39,870 nt of DNA, taken from NCBI GenBank assembly GCA_016930745.1, contig JAFGGE010000066.1, positions 1-39,870 on the forward strand, written 5' to 3'. Made by a program: the position numbers and the translations under genes. Shown in pieces: positions 24,238 to 33,465 of this stretch; position 1 is the stretch's first letter, and each line of letters starts with the position of its first letter. The DNA comes from Sedimentisphaerales bacterium (lineage in GTDB: Bacteria > Planctomycetota > Phycisphaerae > Sedimentisphaerales > Anaerohalosphaeraceae). Below the pieces are notes generated by a model. The model was not told where the DNA came from, searched no databases, and saw only the letters and a program-made list of their open reading frames with translations.

Positions 24238-25438
24238 CGGAACTCCCCTGTGGAGGCGTAGGATGCAGCGGAATCTCATCGCCATGGAGGATAGATTCAT
24301 AAACCTGAATTATTCGGGCGGCGATATGATCCCAGGAATAACACCGTTGAACAAGATCACGACCGCGCCTCCCCATGGAGGATCTTTGATCCGAGTTCAT
24401 ATCCAATAAATGACCCAGGGCTTCCTCCAACGCCTCGGCCTGCGGCTCGCAGCATACCCCCGCATGGCAGGCAGTCACCTCAGGAAAATTGCAGCCGGGC
24501 GTAATCAGAACCGGCCTGGCACAGGCCAGGGCTTCCAGAACCGACATACTGAATCCTTCGCTGTAGGAAGGCAGGACAAACACATCCGAGCGGGATAAGA
24601 ACGCCGCCTTTTGCCGTCCGTGGACCGAATCCGTAAATACCACACTATCTGCAATCCCTAATCGTCCGGCGAGAATGCGTGCCGTGGTTTTATATCCCCG
24701 GTCATCCGGCCCGGCCAGGATGAGGATGGCATCCCGATAGGAAGGACGCGCCACGAGAAGAGACCAGGCCCGCAACAGTACATCCAGCCCCTTTTCGGGA
24801 CTGATTCGAGCCAGAAACAGAACCACGCGACGCTGTTTCAAACAAGGATACTGTTCTTCGATCCACATCGGATCAGGCAGATCTTTATAGGCTTTCGCAT
24901 CGATACCGTTGGGGATGACCGTTACAGGACCCTGATACCCCGCCTTGCGAAAAGCCGTTATTTCCCGCTCGCTCAGCGCTTGTAGGCAATCGGCGCGTTT
25001 TAAGACGGTTTGTCCAAACGATTTCAGATAGGCATATTTCTTAAGGCGCTTCGAAAGACTGTTGCGCACCAATTTCAGATTCAGTTCGCCCCTGGGGGCA
25101 AGGACCATCGGAATAGCATTGCGTTTCGCCAGGCAAGACGAAGCAAGCATGGGATGCGACCAAAAGCCATGGACATGCAATACGTCAACCGCATGGATCC
25201 GCTTGTCCAATTCCTGCACAAGAGGAACCGAACGATACCAGCTGGCCGGCCAGTTTCTTTCAAACCCATACACCGCTATCGGCCCTTCCGACGTGGTCTC
25301 CTCGGACGGCAGGCCGTACGTGCTCCAGCAGGAGACGGTATGACCGAACTCTTGCGTCGCCATCGCCAGTCCCATGGCCGAACGAGGCCCTCCGCCCATA
25401 TGGGATTCCAGAGAACGTACAACATGAGCGATATGCAT
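24155..25438 (-). CDS. glycosyltransferase family 4
   Basis: 427 residues; ATG at 25438 with AAGGA eight bases upstream. GT-B fold: acceptor half begins MHIAHVVRSLESHMGGGPRS, donor half begins VVLFLARISPEKGLDVLLRA, and the EX7E motif appears as EGFSMSVLEALA. Residues from about 390 onward (GDEIPLHPTPPQ... and a Glu/Ser/Arg-rich tail) extend beyond the usual fold and are encoded in the segment overlapping the next gene. Works on the cytoplasmic face in repeat-unit assembly. It starts 11 bases after the first amidotransferase. Confidence 0.85.
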   Translation of the reverse strand: MHIAHVVRSLESHMGGGPRSAMGLAMATQEFGHTVSCWSTYGLPSEETTSEGPIAVYGFERNWPASWYRSVPLVQELDKRIHAVDVLHVHGFWSHPMLASSCLAKRNAIPMVLAPRGELNLKLVRNSLSKRLKKYAYLKSFGQTVLKRADCLQALSEREITAFRKAGYQGPVTVIPNGIDAKAYKDLPDPMWIEEQYPCLKQRRVVLFLARISPEKGLDVLLRAWSLLVARPSYRDAILILAGPDDRGYKTTARILAGRLGIADSVVFTDSVHGRQKAAFLSRSDVFVLPSYSEGFSMSVLEALACARPVLITPGCNFPEVTACHAGVCCEPQAEALEEALGHLLDMNSDQRSSMGRRGRDLVQRCYSWDHIAARIIQVYESILHGDEIPLHPTPPQGSSDVHPGRGNRETSGESAERLSVVGVTKA

Positions 25439-25449
25439 GAATTCAATCC

Positions 25450-27339
25450 TTATAACAGAACAGGATGGTCGACGGAAAGAGACGAACTCGAGAGGTTCTT
25501 ATTCCAGAGCATAAGGGTCATTAACGCAAACAGTAACGGAGAGGTATCGGCGGCGCCGCTCATATGCAAGTCGATCATCCGACGAACCTCCGAAGGATTG
25601 ATTCCCATCCGTTCTTCCATGCGGTCGGGATTCAACTCGTCCCGGATCAGATCGCGACACCCCTGACGAAACCAGGAAGCAATGGGAATATTAAAACCTC
25701 GTTTTGTCGAATCGATTTGATGTCGCGGCATACGTTCCGCCAGTACCTTTCGCAACAACCATTTATTCCATCGACCTTTGATCTTCCATTTCGCAGGCAG
25801 GGACAAGGCGAATTCCACAATACGGCGATCCAGAAGCGGCACCCGCACTTCCAGACCAATGGCCATGGAAGCAACATCCACTTTCTGCAAGATATCGTCC
25901 GGAAGATAATACGCAAAGTCAAGCCGAGACCATTGGTTGATTGGCTCAACCTGCGGAAAAGATTGAGCCCGCTCATGAAATAATTGCCCGGCGGTAATTC
26001 CATGGTCAGGATACAGCCAATCCGGCTCCGAATGCTTCATGATGCTCCGGGCATAAGCAAAGCCGTCGATCACATCCGGCTTGCGGACGCATCGTCCCAG
26101 CATCGACCAATGATGCCGAGGCGCTGCCTGCAGCAGTTGACCAAACGCATTGCGAAAGGCCAAAGGAAGCCGATAGAACAGTTGAAGCTGATTCATCCGG
26201 CGGTATTGCGTATAACCTGCGAACAGCTCGTCTCCCCCATCTCCGCTGAGACACACTGTTACCTGTTCTCGCGCAAACCGGGAAAGAATCATTGTCGGGA
26301 GAGCCGACGCATCGGCAAACGGCTCATCATAGTGTTTCCCATAGGCACTCAGAAGTTCAATCAGGTCCGAACTGTTCATTCTCTTTTCACTGTGTCGGGT
26401 GTCGAGACAGCCGGCGATCCTTCGGGCCTGATCGGCCTCGTTATACACCGGATCCTGAAAACCGATCGTAAACGTCCTCGGAGTTTCCGCCGCCACATCC
26501 CGCATGGAGGATACGATCAGGAACGAATCGATCCCGCCGGATAAGAAAGCTCCCAGCGGAACATCGGAAATCATTCGCTGCTTTACCGAATCCCGAATCA
26601 GGCTGTTCAGCCGTTCGGTCAATGCGGATACCGGCGTCTGCGCCAGCGATGGATTGATCTGTATTTCATCGGGATTCCAGTAACAGATTTCGGAAACGCC
26701 CGTTTGGTCGATCCACAGGCAATGACCGGGTAGAAGTTTTCGTACGCCCTGAAAGATGGACCATGGTGCGGGCACGTAACCCAGTTCCAGGAACAATCCC
26801 AGCGCTTCCGGATCAATACGGCGCGGACAGCAGGGATGAGCCGCCAGAGCTCCCAGACGAGAAGCGAACAGTACGGTCTCGTCATCGATGGAATAATATA
26901 ATGGTTTAATGCCAATACGGTCCCGCGCCAGAAAAAGGCCCTTTTTTTTCGGATCCCACAGGCCGAAAGCAAACATTCCATTGAATCGTTCGAGGCATTC
27001 CCTGCCCCAGATCCGATAAGCCTTGAGGGCCACTTCCGTATCGGTTCGACTGTGTAAAGAAACGCCTCTGGAGGCCAATTCCCTGCCGATTTCCCGGTAA
27101 TTGTAGATTTCCCCGTTATAGACAATCACGCTGCCGGCATCCTCGTCGATCATGGGCTGGCGGCCGGCATGGCTCAAATCAAGAACCGATAGCCGGCGAT
27201 GGCCCAGACCAACGCAACCATCGATCCAGACACCCGCGTCGTCCGGTCCCCGGCAGGCCATACGATCGCGCATGACTGTGATCGTCTCTCGATCCACCGG
27301 CCGGCCGTCGCGATGCCAAATGCCTAGAATCCCGCACAT
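25450..27339 (-). CDS. asnB: asparagine synthetase-type glutamine amidotransferase (copy 1)
   Basis: 629 residues. N-terminal Ntn glutaminase: Cys2 (MCGILGIWH), LGHRRLSVLD, NGEIYN (75-80) and Asp100. Synthetase half: PP-loop SGGIDS (267-272), YDEPFADASALPT and LSGDGGDELFAGYTQYRR. All residues for glutamine hydrolysis and ATP use are visible. The interdomain segment reads FASRLGALAAHP, with Arg where the family has Glu (SE-K-AL). In a polysaccharide locus such enzymes usually amidate the carboxyl of a uronic acid instead of making free asparagine; that role is inferred from context. It lies between a GT4 gene and the small DUF5989 gene. Confidence 0.9.
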   Translation of the reverse strand: MCGILGIWHRDGRPVDRETITVMRDRMACRGPDDAGVWIDGCVGLGHRRLSVLDLSHAGRQPMIDEDAGSVIVYNGEIYNYREIGRELASRGVSLHSRTDTEVALKAYRIWGRECLERFNGMFAFGLWDPKKKGLFLARDRIGIKPLYYSIDDETVLFASRLGALAAHPCCPRRIDPEALGLFLELGYVPAPWSIFQGVRKLLPGHCLWIDQTGVSEICYWNPDEIQINPSLAQTPVSALTERLNSLIRDSVKQRMISDVPLGAFLSGGIDSFLIVSSMRDVAAETPRTFTIGFQDPVYNEADQARRIAGCLDTRHSEKRMNSSDLIELLSAYGKHYDEPFADASALPTMILSRFAREQVTVCLSGDGGDELFAGYTQYRRMNQLQLFYRLPLAFRNAFGQLLQAAPRHHWSMLGRCVRKPDVIDGFAYARSIMKHSEPDWLYPDHGITAGQLFHERAQSFPQVEPINQWSRLDFAYYLPDDILQKVDVASMAIGLEVRVPLLDRRIVEFALSLPAKWKIKGRWNKWLLRKVLAERMPRHQIDSTKRGFNIPIASWFRQGCRDLIRDELNPDRMEERMGINPSEVRRMIDLHMSGAADTSPLLFALMTLMLWNKNLSSSSLSVDHPVLL

Positions 27340-27420
27340 AACAATTCCGCCTTCGCCCCCTGTATGAGGTCAGGATTTCCGTGACTGTTTTGTGATCGAA
27401 CCGCCCTTCACAAGTTCCTG

Positions 27421-27624
27421 TTAAAACAATGTATAAATCCAGGGCGCTCCCCCTGTTTCCGCCAAAAGGACCAGACATCCCAGCAAAACCAGCATGATAA
27501 TAATGGGCAATAACCACCATTTCTTGTTGTATTTCAGAAATTCCCAGAACTCTCTGAAAAACCCGATCCGTTTTTGCCTTGACAGATCTTCAAAGGATTG
27601 CGATTGCTTGTGATCCTGTCGCAT
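27421..27624 (-). CDS. small membrane protein, DUF5989-like
   Basis: 67 residues from an ATG at 27624 with AAGGAG eight bases upstream. A basic, amphipathic N-terminus (residues 1-34) leads to one membrane helix at about 36-55 (WWLLPIIIMLVLLGCLVLLA), ending in APWIYTLF, the C-terminal signature I associate with DUF5989. Members occur beside saxitoxin-type SxtJ and amidotransferase or carbamoyltransferase genes in glycan clusters, but no function is established. Here it lies between the first amidotransferase (81 bases downstream) and a GT4 gene (12 bases upstream). A small membrane partner of the amidation step is a reasonable guess, not shown. Confidence 0.75.
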   Translation of the reverse strand: MRQDHKQSQSFEDLSRQKRIGFFREFWEFLKYNKKWWLLPIIIMLVLLGCLVLLAETGGAPWIYTLF

Positions 27625-27636
27625 TGTCGATTCTCC

Positions 27637-28890
27637 TTATGGGCGCTTCGATGAAGCCTCAAACGGCTCATCCGTCTCATCCATCCGAACCCTTGGTCGG
27701 GCATTTTTATACGGCAGCTCTTTTTTCGTTAATGATTCTATCCCTGCACAGTCTTCCTCATGAACAAAAGAAGAAACAGCAATCTCTCCTGCCAGAATTT
27801 TCCGATACAATTTCTCGTAACCATCGACCATCCGGTTTATGGTCATCTTTTCGGCTATCAATCTCGCCTTTCGAATTCGACAGTCTTCTTCCGTTTCAGA
27901 AAGCAACTGCCAAAGGACTTCCTGCGTTTGTTTCTCATCATGGGGATTCACGAACCCGGTTACAGTGTCATCCAGTAATTCCCGATGGGCGGGTATATCC
28001 GAAACCAGTAAACGACATCGACAAGCCATCGCTTCCAGGACTGCATTCGGACATCCTTCAAATTCGCCCAGAGAAACCAGCACATCGGCTCGTTTCACCC
28101 ACGCCCAGACCTGCTGCTGGGAGCATATCCCCTCAAAATGCACCTCCCTTTCCATGCCCAACCTGTATACCTGCCGTCGTAAAAACGCTTCCAATGGACC
28201 TGTTCCGCAGAAAATCACGACAAACGACGTTTTTTTCTTCAGGCAGGCCAGGGCATTAAGAAGGCATGGCAGGTTTTTTTCCTCGGAAAATCGCCCGGCA
28301 TACACAATCACTTTGTCCTGCGATAGAACGCCCTGCCGGCGGGGAACCATGGGCGGAACAGCATCTATGGCATTAACCGGAACGGCATTGGGAATCAGAA
28401 TACAGGGAATGTCCGGTGTCATTGTATTCCAGTAATGACAGCCGGCCATGGAGTTGGCGACGATCGCCGAAGCCCTTCGAGCCGACCAAATACGGAGGCG
28501 ATTTTTCCAGGTATTCGGCCAGGCCTGCGCACAACTGGGCTCGCGGAGGATCCATCGCGTCCTGGTTTTTCGGAATGCCATGCCGCCGAGAATATCCATC
28601 TGGGGAATCCAGGTTTGCACAATATCGGGAATTATCCTGTCCATCAAACGATATAATCCCCATAAAATTCGAGGATCATAATTATTCCAGCGGCGCAATC
28701 GATGGTAGTGGATGGGCTCGGACGAATGACTGGCCGGATCCGGACCTTCTGTCAGGTACGCCACATGAATCGCATGTCCGCGATCCGCCAATCCTCTGCT
28801 CAGATAAGTCAATTGCCTCTCTGCCCCCCCCCCGCTGAGATGCGGAATCAGATGGAGGATGCGAAGCGGCTTTTGGAGTGTGCTGTCCAT
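27637..28890 (-). CDS. glycosyltransferase family 4
   Basis: 417 residues from the ATG at 28890, whose A is the last base of the upstream stop (TGATG), so the two genes are translationally coupled. Acceptor half opens LRILHLIPHLSGGGAERQ; donor half opens VIVYAGRFSEEKNLPCLL; EX7E is EGCPNAVLEAMA. Normal GT4 length except for a charged C-terminal tail of about 45 residues. Role: adding a sugar to the lipid-linked repeat unit. Confidence 0.85.
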   Translation of the reverse strand: MDSTLQKPLRILHLIPHLSGGGAERQLTYLSRGLADRGHAIHVAYLTEGPDPASHSSEPIHYHRLRRWNNYDPRILWGLYRLMDRIIPDIVQTWIPQMDILGGMAFRKTRTRWILREPSCAQAWPNTWKNRLRIWSARRASAIVANSMAGCHYWNTMTPDIPCILIPNAVPVNAIDAVPPMVPRRQGVLSQDKVIVYAGRFSEEKNLPCLLNALACLKKKTSFVVIFCGTGPLEAFLRRQVYRLGMEREVHFEGICSQQQVWAWVKRADVLVSLGEFEGCPNAVLEAMACRCRLLVSDIPAHRELLDDTVTGFVNPHDEKQTQEVLWQLLSETEEDCRIRKARLIAEKMTINRMVDGYEKLYRKILAGEIAVSSFVHEEDCAGIESLTKKELPYKNARPRVRMDETDEPFEASSKRP

Positions 28891-30773
28891 CAATCGATAA
28901 ACTCGCGAAACCACAATTCCAGAAACAATAATGCCCACAATCGATAACTCCAGTCGCGACGGCCGCTGCGATGTTCGACAACAAGCTTCCTAATAAACAC
29001 CGGTTCAAACAGGCCTCGCCGGACAGATCGGTCATCCAGCAATGTTTCCTGAAGCATCTCCCCCAGCCGGCCGCAAAACCACTTTCTCAGCGGAATACCA
29101 AAACCAGTTTTCGGCTTTGTCAGGATTTTCTCCGGCAAAAGGTCTGCTACGGTGTTTCGGAAAATCCGTTTTCCAATCCATCCCTTAAGTTTCATCGTCG
29201 AAGGAATCGACGCCGCATACTCGACCAGCCGATGATCCAGAAAGGGACTGCGTACTTCCAGGCCGTTCGCCATAGAAGCAACATCGGTTTTGACCATCAA
29301 ACAATCGGGCAGATAGAAATTCTGATCGTGCCGCATCATCCAGTCGACGGCGTCCTCATGGGGCTCTTTGGGCAAGCGTAACGGCTTGTTTTCCTGGGGA
29401 GAATGTTCCTGAATCATCGCCCAAAACCGGGATGTATACCCCCGCCGACGCTCCACCGGCTTGAAAATGGACATTTCCATACGATAACGGCTCATCAGAT
29501 CGGAACGGACCATTTCCAAACCCCGGCTCAGACGAGCCGCCGTATTGTTCCACGAAACAGGATCCAAAAGCCAACGGGGAACCGCCGTAATTCCGTCTCG
29601 AAACCAACCCGGCAGGACATCCAACGACTGCCATCGTTTCATCCAGGCGTATCGGGTATATCCGGCGAAGGATTCATCGCCCCCATCGCCGCTGAGAGCG
29701 ACCGTCACATGGGGGCGGGTCATTTGGGAAACGTAGTATGTCGGAAGGGCGGAGCTGTCGGCAAACGGTTCATTGTAGTGCTGCACCAGCAGCGGCAATA
29801 CTTCGACGGCATCAGGGCGGACCACAAATTCATGATGTTCTGCGCCGCATCGTTCGGCCGTAAGCCGCGCATACGGCAGCTCATTATACTCGTCCTCTTC
29901 CAGACCGATGGAAAAAGTCTTGACAGGTCGACGGCTATGCTGCGCCATAAAAGCCACCAGGGCGGCCGAATCCACCCCCCCGCTGAGAAATGCGCCCAAA
30001 GGGACATCCGAAATCATCTGTAATCGCACGGATTCATCCAAAAGCATCATCAGACGATTCTGGATTTCTTCCGGGCTTTGCCGTGTCTTATGAGGGGCCG
30101 GCGGCGACCAGTATCGAACCACCTCGGTTCGGCCGTCGGTCGAGCAGGTAACATAACAGCCCGGCGGAAGCTTGTGGATACCGGCAAAGGCCGTCCACGG
30201 ACTGGGGACATATTGCCATGTCAGATACTGATCAAGGGCGAAACAATCGGGTTCGATAGAAACATCCGGATCGGCGGTGATGGCCTTGATCTCGGAACCG
30301 AAAATGAAGGCCTTTCCCGTGACCGTGTAAAAGAACGGCTTTTGTCCCAGACGATCCCTCGCGGCAAACAACCTTTTTCTGGACGCATCCCACAAGGCAA
30401 ACGCAAACATGCCCCGCATCCGGGACAAGCTATCCATTCCATACTCTTCATAAAGGTGAACGACAACCTCCGTGTCCGACTGTGTACGGAAACGATGGCC
30501 TTTTGTTTCCAGCTCGGCTCGCAGGGACGTATAATTATAGATTTCGCCGTTATAGACCAACCATACAGTCCCATCCTCGTTGGATAAAGGGGGATTGGCA
30601 TTGCGGTTCAGGTCGATGATCGCCAGACGCCGCTGCCCCAATCCGATAAAAGGCGCCGTATAGACGCCACGGCCGTCCGGCCCCCGATGCGCCAGGACAG
30701 AGCACATTTTTTCGATCTGTTCGCTATCGACTTTTGTATCCTGAAAAACCATTTTACCGCAGATGCCGCACAT
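28890..30773 (-). CDS. asnB: asparagine synthetase-type glutamine amidotransferase (copy 2)
   Basis: 627 residues with Cys2 (MCGICGKMVF), LGQRRLAIIDL, NGEIYN (75-80), Asp100, SEIKAI, PP-loop SGGVDS (264-269), YNEPFADSSALPT and LSGDGGDESFAGYTRY. Full catalytic set, same architecture as the first copy but clearly diverged, so not a recent duplication. Expected to hydrolyse glutamine and pass ammonia to an adenylated carboxylate; in this setting a uronic acid is the likely acceptor. Stops in phase with the start of the GT4 gene downstream. Confidence 0.9.
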   Translation of the reverse strand: MCGICGKMVFQDTKVDSEQIEKMCSVLAHRGPDGRGVYTAPFIGLGQRRLAIIDLNRNANPPLSNEDGTVWLVYNGEIYNYTSLRAELETKGHRFRTQSDTEVVVHLYEEYGMDSLSRMRGMFAFALWDASRKRLFAARDRLGQKPFFYTVTGKAFIFGSEIKAITADPDVSIEPDCFALDQYLTWQYVPSPWTAFAGIHKLPPGCYVTCSTDGRTEVVRYWSPPAPHKTRQSPEEIQNRLMMLLDESVRLQMISDVPLGAFLSGGVDSAALVAFMAQHSRRPVKTFSIGLEEDEYNELPYARLTAERCGAEHHEFVVRPDAVEVLPLLVQHYNEPFADSSALPTYYVSQMTRPHVTVALSGDGGDESFAGYTRYAWMKRWQSLDVLPGWFRDGITAVPRWLLDPVSWNNTAARLSRGLEMVRSDLMSRYRMEMSIFKPVERRRGYTSRFWAMIQEHSPQENKPLRLPKEPHEDAVDWMMRHDQNFYLPDCLMVKTDVASMANGLEVRSPFLDHRLVEYAASIPSTMKLKGWIGKRIFRNTVADLLPEKILTKPKTGFGIPLRKWFCGRLGEMLQETLLDDRSVRRGLFEPVFIRKLVVEHRSGRRDWSYRLWALLFLELWFREFID

Positions 30774-30863
30774 TTGTTTCGTTTCCGTTCAACTATGCAT
30801 TTGAATCCTTGGCCCTGCTCTTATCCTGACAACGGCGTCAATTTGTCCTATTCATTTCCTTGA

Positions 30864-31811
30864 TTAATCCTTGTTTTTACGCCGGGATCGGCTATTAATT
30901 CTGCTTAAGGAGCCGCCATTGGTTCCTGGCCGTTTTATCAAAAACCACAAATGGAACACGATTTTTTGCAGAATATTGTAATCGGATGAATACGTTCTTA
31001 CATATTTCGGCAGCACCTGCATTTTTGAGGTTTCCAGAGTTATCCCGTGCCAAAAGAGAGTAAATTCCTTTTTATTCGAAAGAATCGTTCCGTCATAGCC
31101 GACAAACAAATAAGTTTTTGCCTCCAGATCGTCTCTCAGATCGCCAAGAGAAAGCGTTCTATCGCCAAGAACATATTTCAATAACTCATTTCGCACTAAA
31201 ATAAGATTGCATTCGGTTATCGCCACAGGCGAATAGCCCTTCTCTGCGGCCAGTTTAATCAGCGATTTTGCGCTTGCTCCTTGTTTTACGCTAAAATCTT
31301 TGGATTGTATAAAATCCACTTCATTGGGAATAGAAGGATTGTACTCGATGCAAACGATCTTCGGTTGATATTGTCGTAAGGATTCAAATATGTAATAATC
31401 ACACCCATCAATATCCACCGATAAGAAATCAAAATCTATCGGTATTGGAGTGGTTTTTAGAATGTTGTCGAGAGAATTGTCGCCATCAAATGACACATAA
31501 GTGCAGATTTTATAGACATCCTGATAGGATATATTCTTCACCAGGGCTCGATATTTCTCCTTGTCTCCCTCTATCAATACAGCCTTATACCCTTTAGCGC
31601 TGATCAGGTTAAGGGTATTGGACAAGTACATGCCGTCCCAGGCTCCCAATTCAACGCACCAACCGTTTGTTTCTGCGAGCGTATGCAATCGATTTAGTAT
31701 TTCTTCGATAATCCCATCTTCGCCAAATTGGGAATGGATATTTTTCGAATAGGAATGCAGTTCCATGCCAGCGGGGTTTGGGCATTTTTCTTCCTGAGTC
31801 TTATCGTCCAT
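30864..31811 (-). CDS. FkbM-like SAM-dependent methyltransferase (tentative)
   Basis: 315 residues from the ATG at 31811, preceded by GGGAG. After a charged N-terminus the pattern SQFGEDGIIEEIL is followed by WCVELGAWDGMYLSN (SAM-binding loop), KAVLIEGD and FDFLSVDIDGCDYYIFESL, the order of FkbM-like O-methyltransferases. The C-terminal third is basic and not recognised. It is noticeably more AT-rich than the amidotransferase genes. Possible role: methyl ether on a sugar of the glycan. Confidence in the fold is moderate, in the activity low. Confidence 0.6.
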   Translation of the reverse strand: MDDKTQEEKCPNPAGMELHSYSKNIHSQFGEDGIIEEILNRLHTLAETNGWCVELGAWDGMYLSNTLNLISAKGYKAVLIEGDKEKYRALVKNISYQDVYKICTYVSFDGDNSLDNILKTTPIPIDFDFLSVDIDGCDYYIFESLRQYQPKIVCIEYNPSIPNEVDFIQSKDFSVKQGASAKSLIKLAAEKGYSPVAITECNLILVRNELLKYVLGDRTLSLGDLRDDLEAKTYLFVGYDGTILSNKKEFTLFWHGITLETSKMQVLPKYVRTYSSDYNILQKIVFHLWFLIKRPGTNGGSLSRINSRSRRKNKD

Positions 31812-31896
31812 TTTACTCCCTTGGCCATTCTCGTTTCTATGTGTTCTGATTTTGTCGTCCGTCAAAAGAAATTAGGGAAAGGGCGTTATCGACATC

Positions 31897-33414
31897 CTAT
31901 TGGTTTTCCACATCTGGCACGGATGAACAACAAAGGAGACCGGGCCTGCCAGCCAGGGTAATTGGCCGATGGAGAAATACATGAGCGACAATTCCAACGA
32001 GCGAAAAACAAGGGACAATTCGATATAGAATAATATACAAAAAACCAAATGTCGTCGATCGTATGGAATAATAGGAAAATACGGCAAGCCATAGATAGGC
32101 CCAAACAACAAAAAAGCGGTTGCTATTGCGAGAATACCAATTGTGCAATTGGGCAAGGATCCAACCCAGCGCTGCGCCCCGAAGAACCAATTCCAGCCAA
32201 TCCAGCCCGAGAATCGCCTGTCCGACAGGATTCAGCATGAAATACCCATAGACATCGGTTATTTCACAATACCATTGTTGCGGATCTACTTTGCCAAAAG
32301 GCAACAACTGACTGGGAATCAACAGCAGTAAATCCGCGGCCTGGATCTGCCATGGAATGTGCTCGATCATCCCGGCCTGCTTCAGGCGAAACAGATCGTA
32401 TGCACCGGCGAAACCGTTCTGAAATTCCGTCCCGAAGGAAAATGCCGCGCGCCAGCCGCTTTCCGAAAGCCATTGGGAAAAAATCCCCAAGCTTACACGC
32501 AGATCTTCATGGCCGCGTAAAACCGACATGGCAAAAAAACCCGTCAGCAAAAGGATCGCTCCTGTTGCTAATAAAGAAACGGAAAACGAACGAACATAGC
32601 GATGATACAACAGGACAACCGCCAGATATGTGAGAACGAGTTTGGTTCTTGCTCCCATGGCGAATGCATAGACGCATCCAAGCCATAAGAGCCATAACAG
32701 AAGCAGAAGCCGACACCAGCGAATTCTCCAAAAAGCCACCAATACGATCAGTATCGCAAATCGCATCCCAAATAAAATTCCATCTATATTCTGCAGAATC
32801 TGTTGTGCCAGAAGAGGAAGTTCCATGAAACGCTGCTGTTGTTCCAGAAGATCTCTGCGGTAAGATATATCAAACTCCACTCCATAAAACACTTCGACCG
32901 CCAATAACGCCACATACAATAGGAATATACATATAAACAGAGCTATGATAGTCGGAAAAACAGGCTCCCTTAAGGGTTTTTTCTCTGATACACCGTTTCG
33001 CGAGAGAAGATGGACACCGGCAAATGCCATCGTAAAAACAGCATACCTCCATGCAAGCGAAGAAAACATCTCAGGACTCGGAGGATAAAACTGGAACTGC
33101 AGAGCACTATACGAGGTAAATTTCATTCCGCTGAGCAAATAGAAAACAATGGGGATCAGGCTGTAACAGCAGAGAGCCGCCATATACAGCACCCCGATAT
33201 CCAGTATGGATATGGATTCGGGGCGATTCCAAACGATACAGAAAAAAAGCAGCGCAGTCAATCCGAGGGAGGCACCGGGCAAGAGGATTCGACACTGCTG
33301 CGGCGATGTTATTAACAATAAAACAAGAACCGCTAAAAAGGCCGAAGTCATTACGCCAAGGGACTTACGGTTTACTTGCAGCGGATTCAAACATATGTCA
33401 TGGAGTGGATTCAT
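31897..33414 (-). CDS. O-antigen/oligosaccharide repeat-unit polymerase (Wzy-like)
   Basis: 505 residues with about a dozen hydrophobic segments and a large loop around residues 285-400 (containing VLRGHEDLRVSLGIF, FSFGTEFQNG and QQWYCEITDVYGYFMLNP). This topology and the motif-poor sequence match oligosaccharide repeat unit polymerases, which join lipid-linked repeat units on the outer face of the inner membrane. The ATG at 33414 lacks a strong ribosome site. Alternative: another polytopic glycan protein such as a ligase. Confidence 0.65.
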   Translation of the reverse strand: MNPLHDICLNPLQVNRKSLGVMTSAFLAVLVLLLITSPQQCRILLPGASLGLTALLFFCIVWNRPESISILDIGVLYMAALCCYSLIPIVFYLLSGMKFTSYSALQFQFYPPSPEMFSSLAWRYAVFTMAFAGVHLLSRNGVSEKKPLREPVFPTIIALFICIFLLYVALLAVEVFYGVEFDISYRRDLLEQQQRFMELPLLAQQILQNIDGILFGMRFAILIVLVAFWRIRWCRLLLLLWLLWLGCVYAFAMGARTKLVLTYLAVVLLYHRYVRSFSVSLLATGAILLLTGFFAMSVLRGHEDLRVSLGIFSQWLSESGWRAAFSFGTEFQNGFAGAYDLFRLKQAGMIEHIPWQIQAADLLLLIPSQLLPFGKVDPQQWYCEITDVYGYFMLNPVGQAILGLDWLELVLRGAALGWILAQLHNWYSRNSNRFFVVWAYLWLAVFSYYSIRSTTFGFLYIILYRIVPCFSLVGIVAHVFLHRPITLAGRPGLLCCSSVPDVENQ

Positions 33415-33465
33415 GCAATATCTGAAGAATTTATAAACGTATTTTATATGTCTTATGTATGCTTT

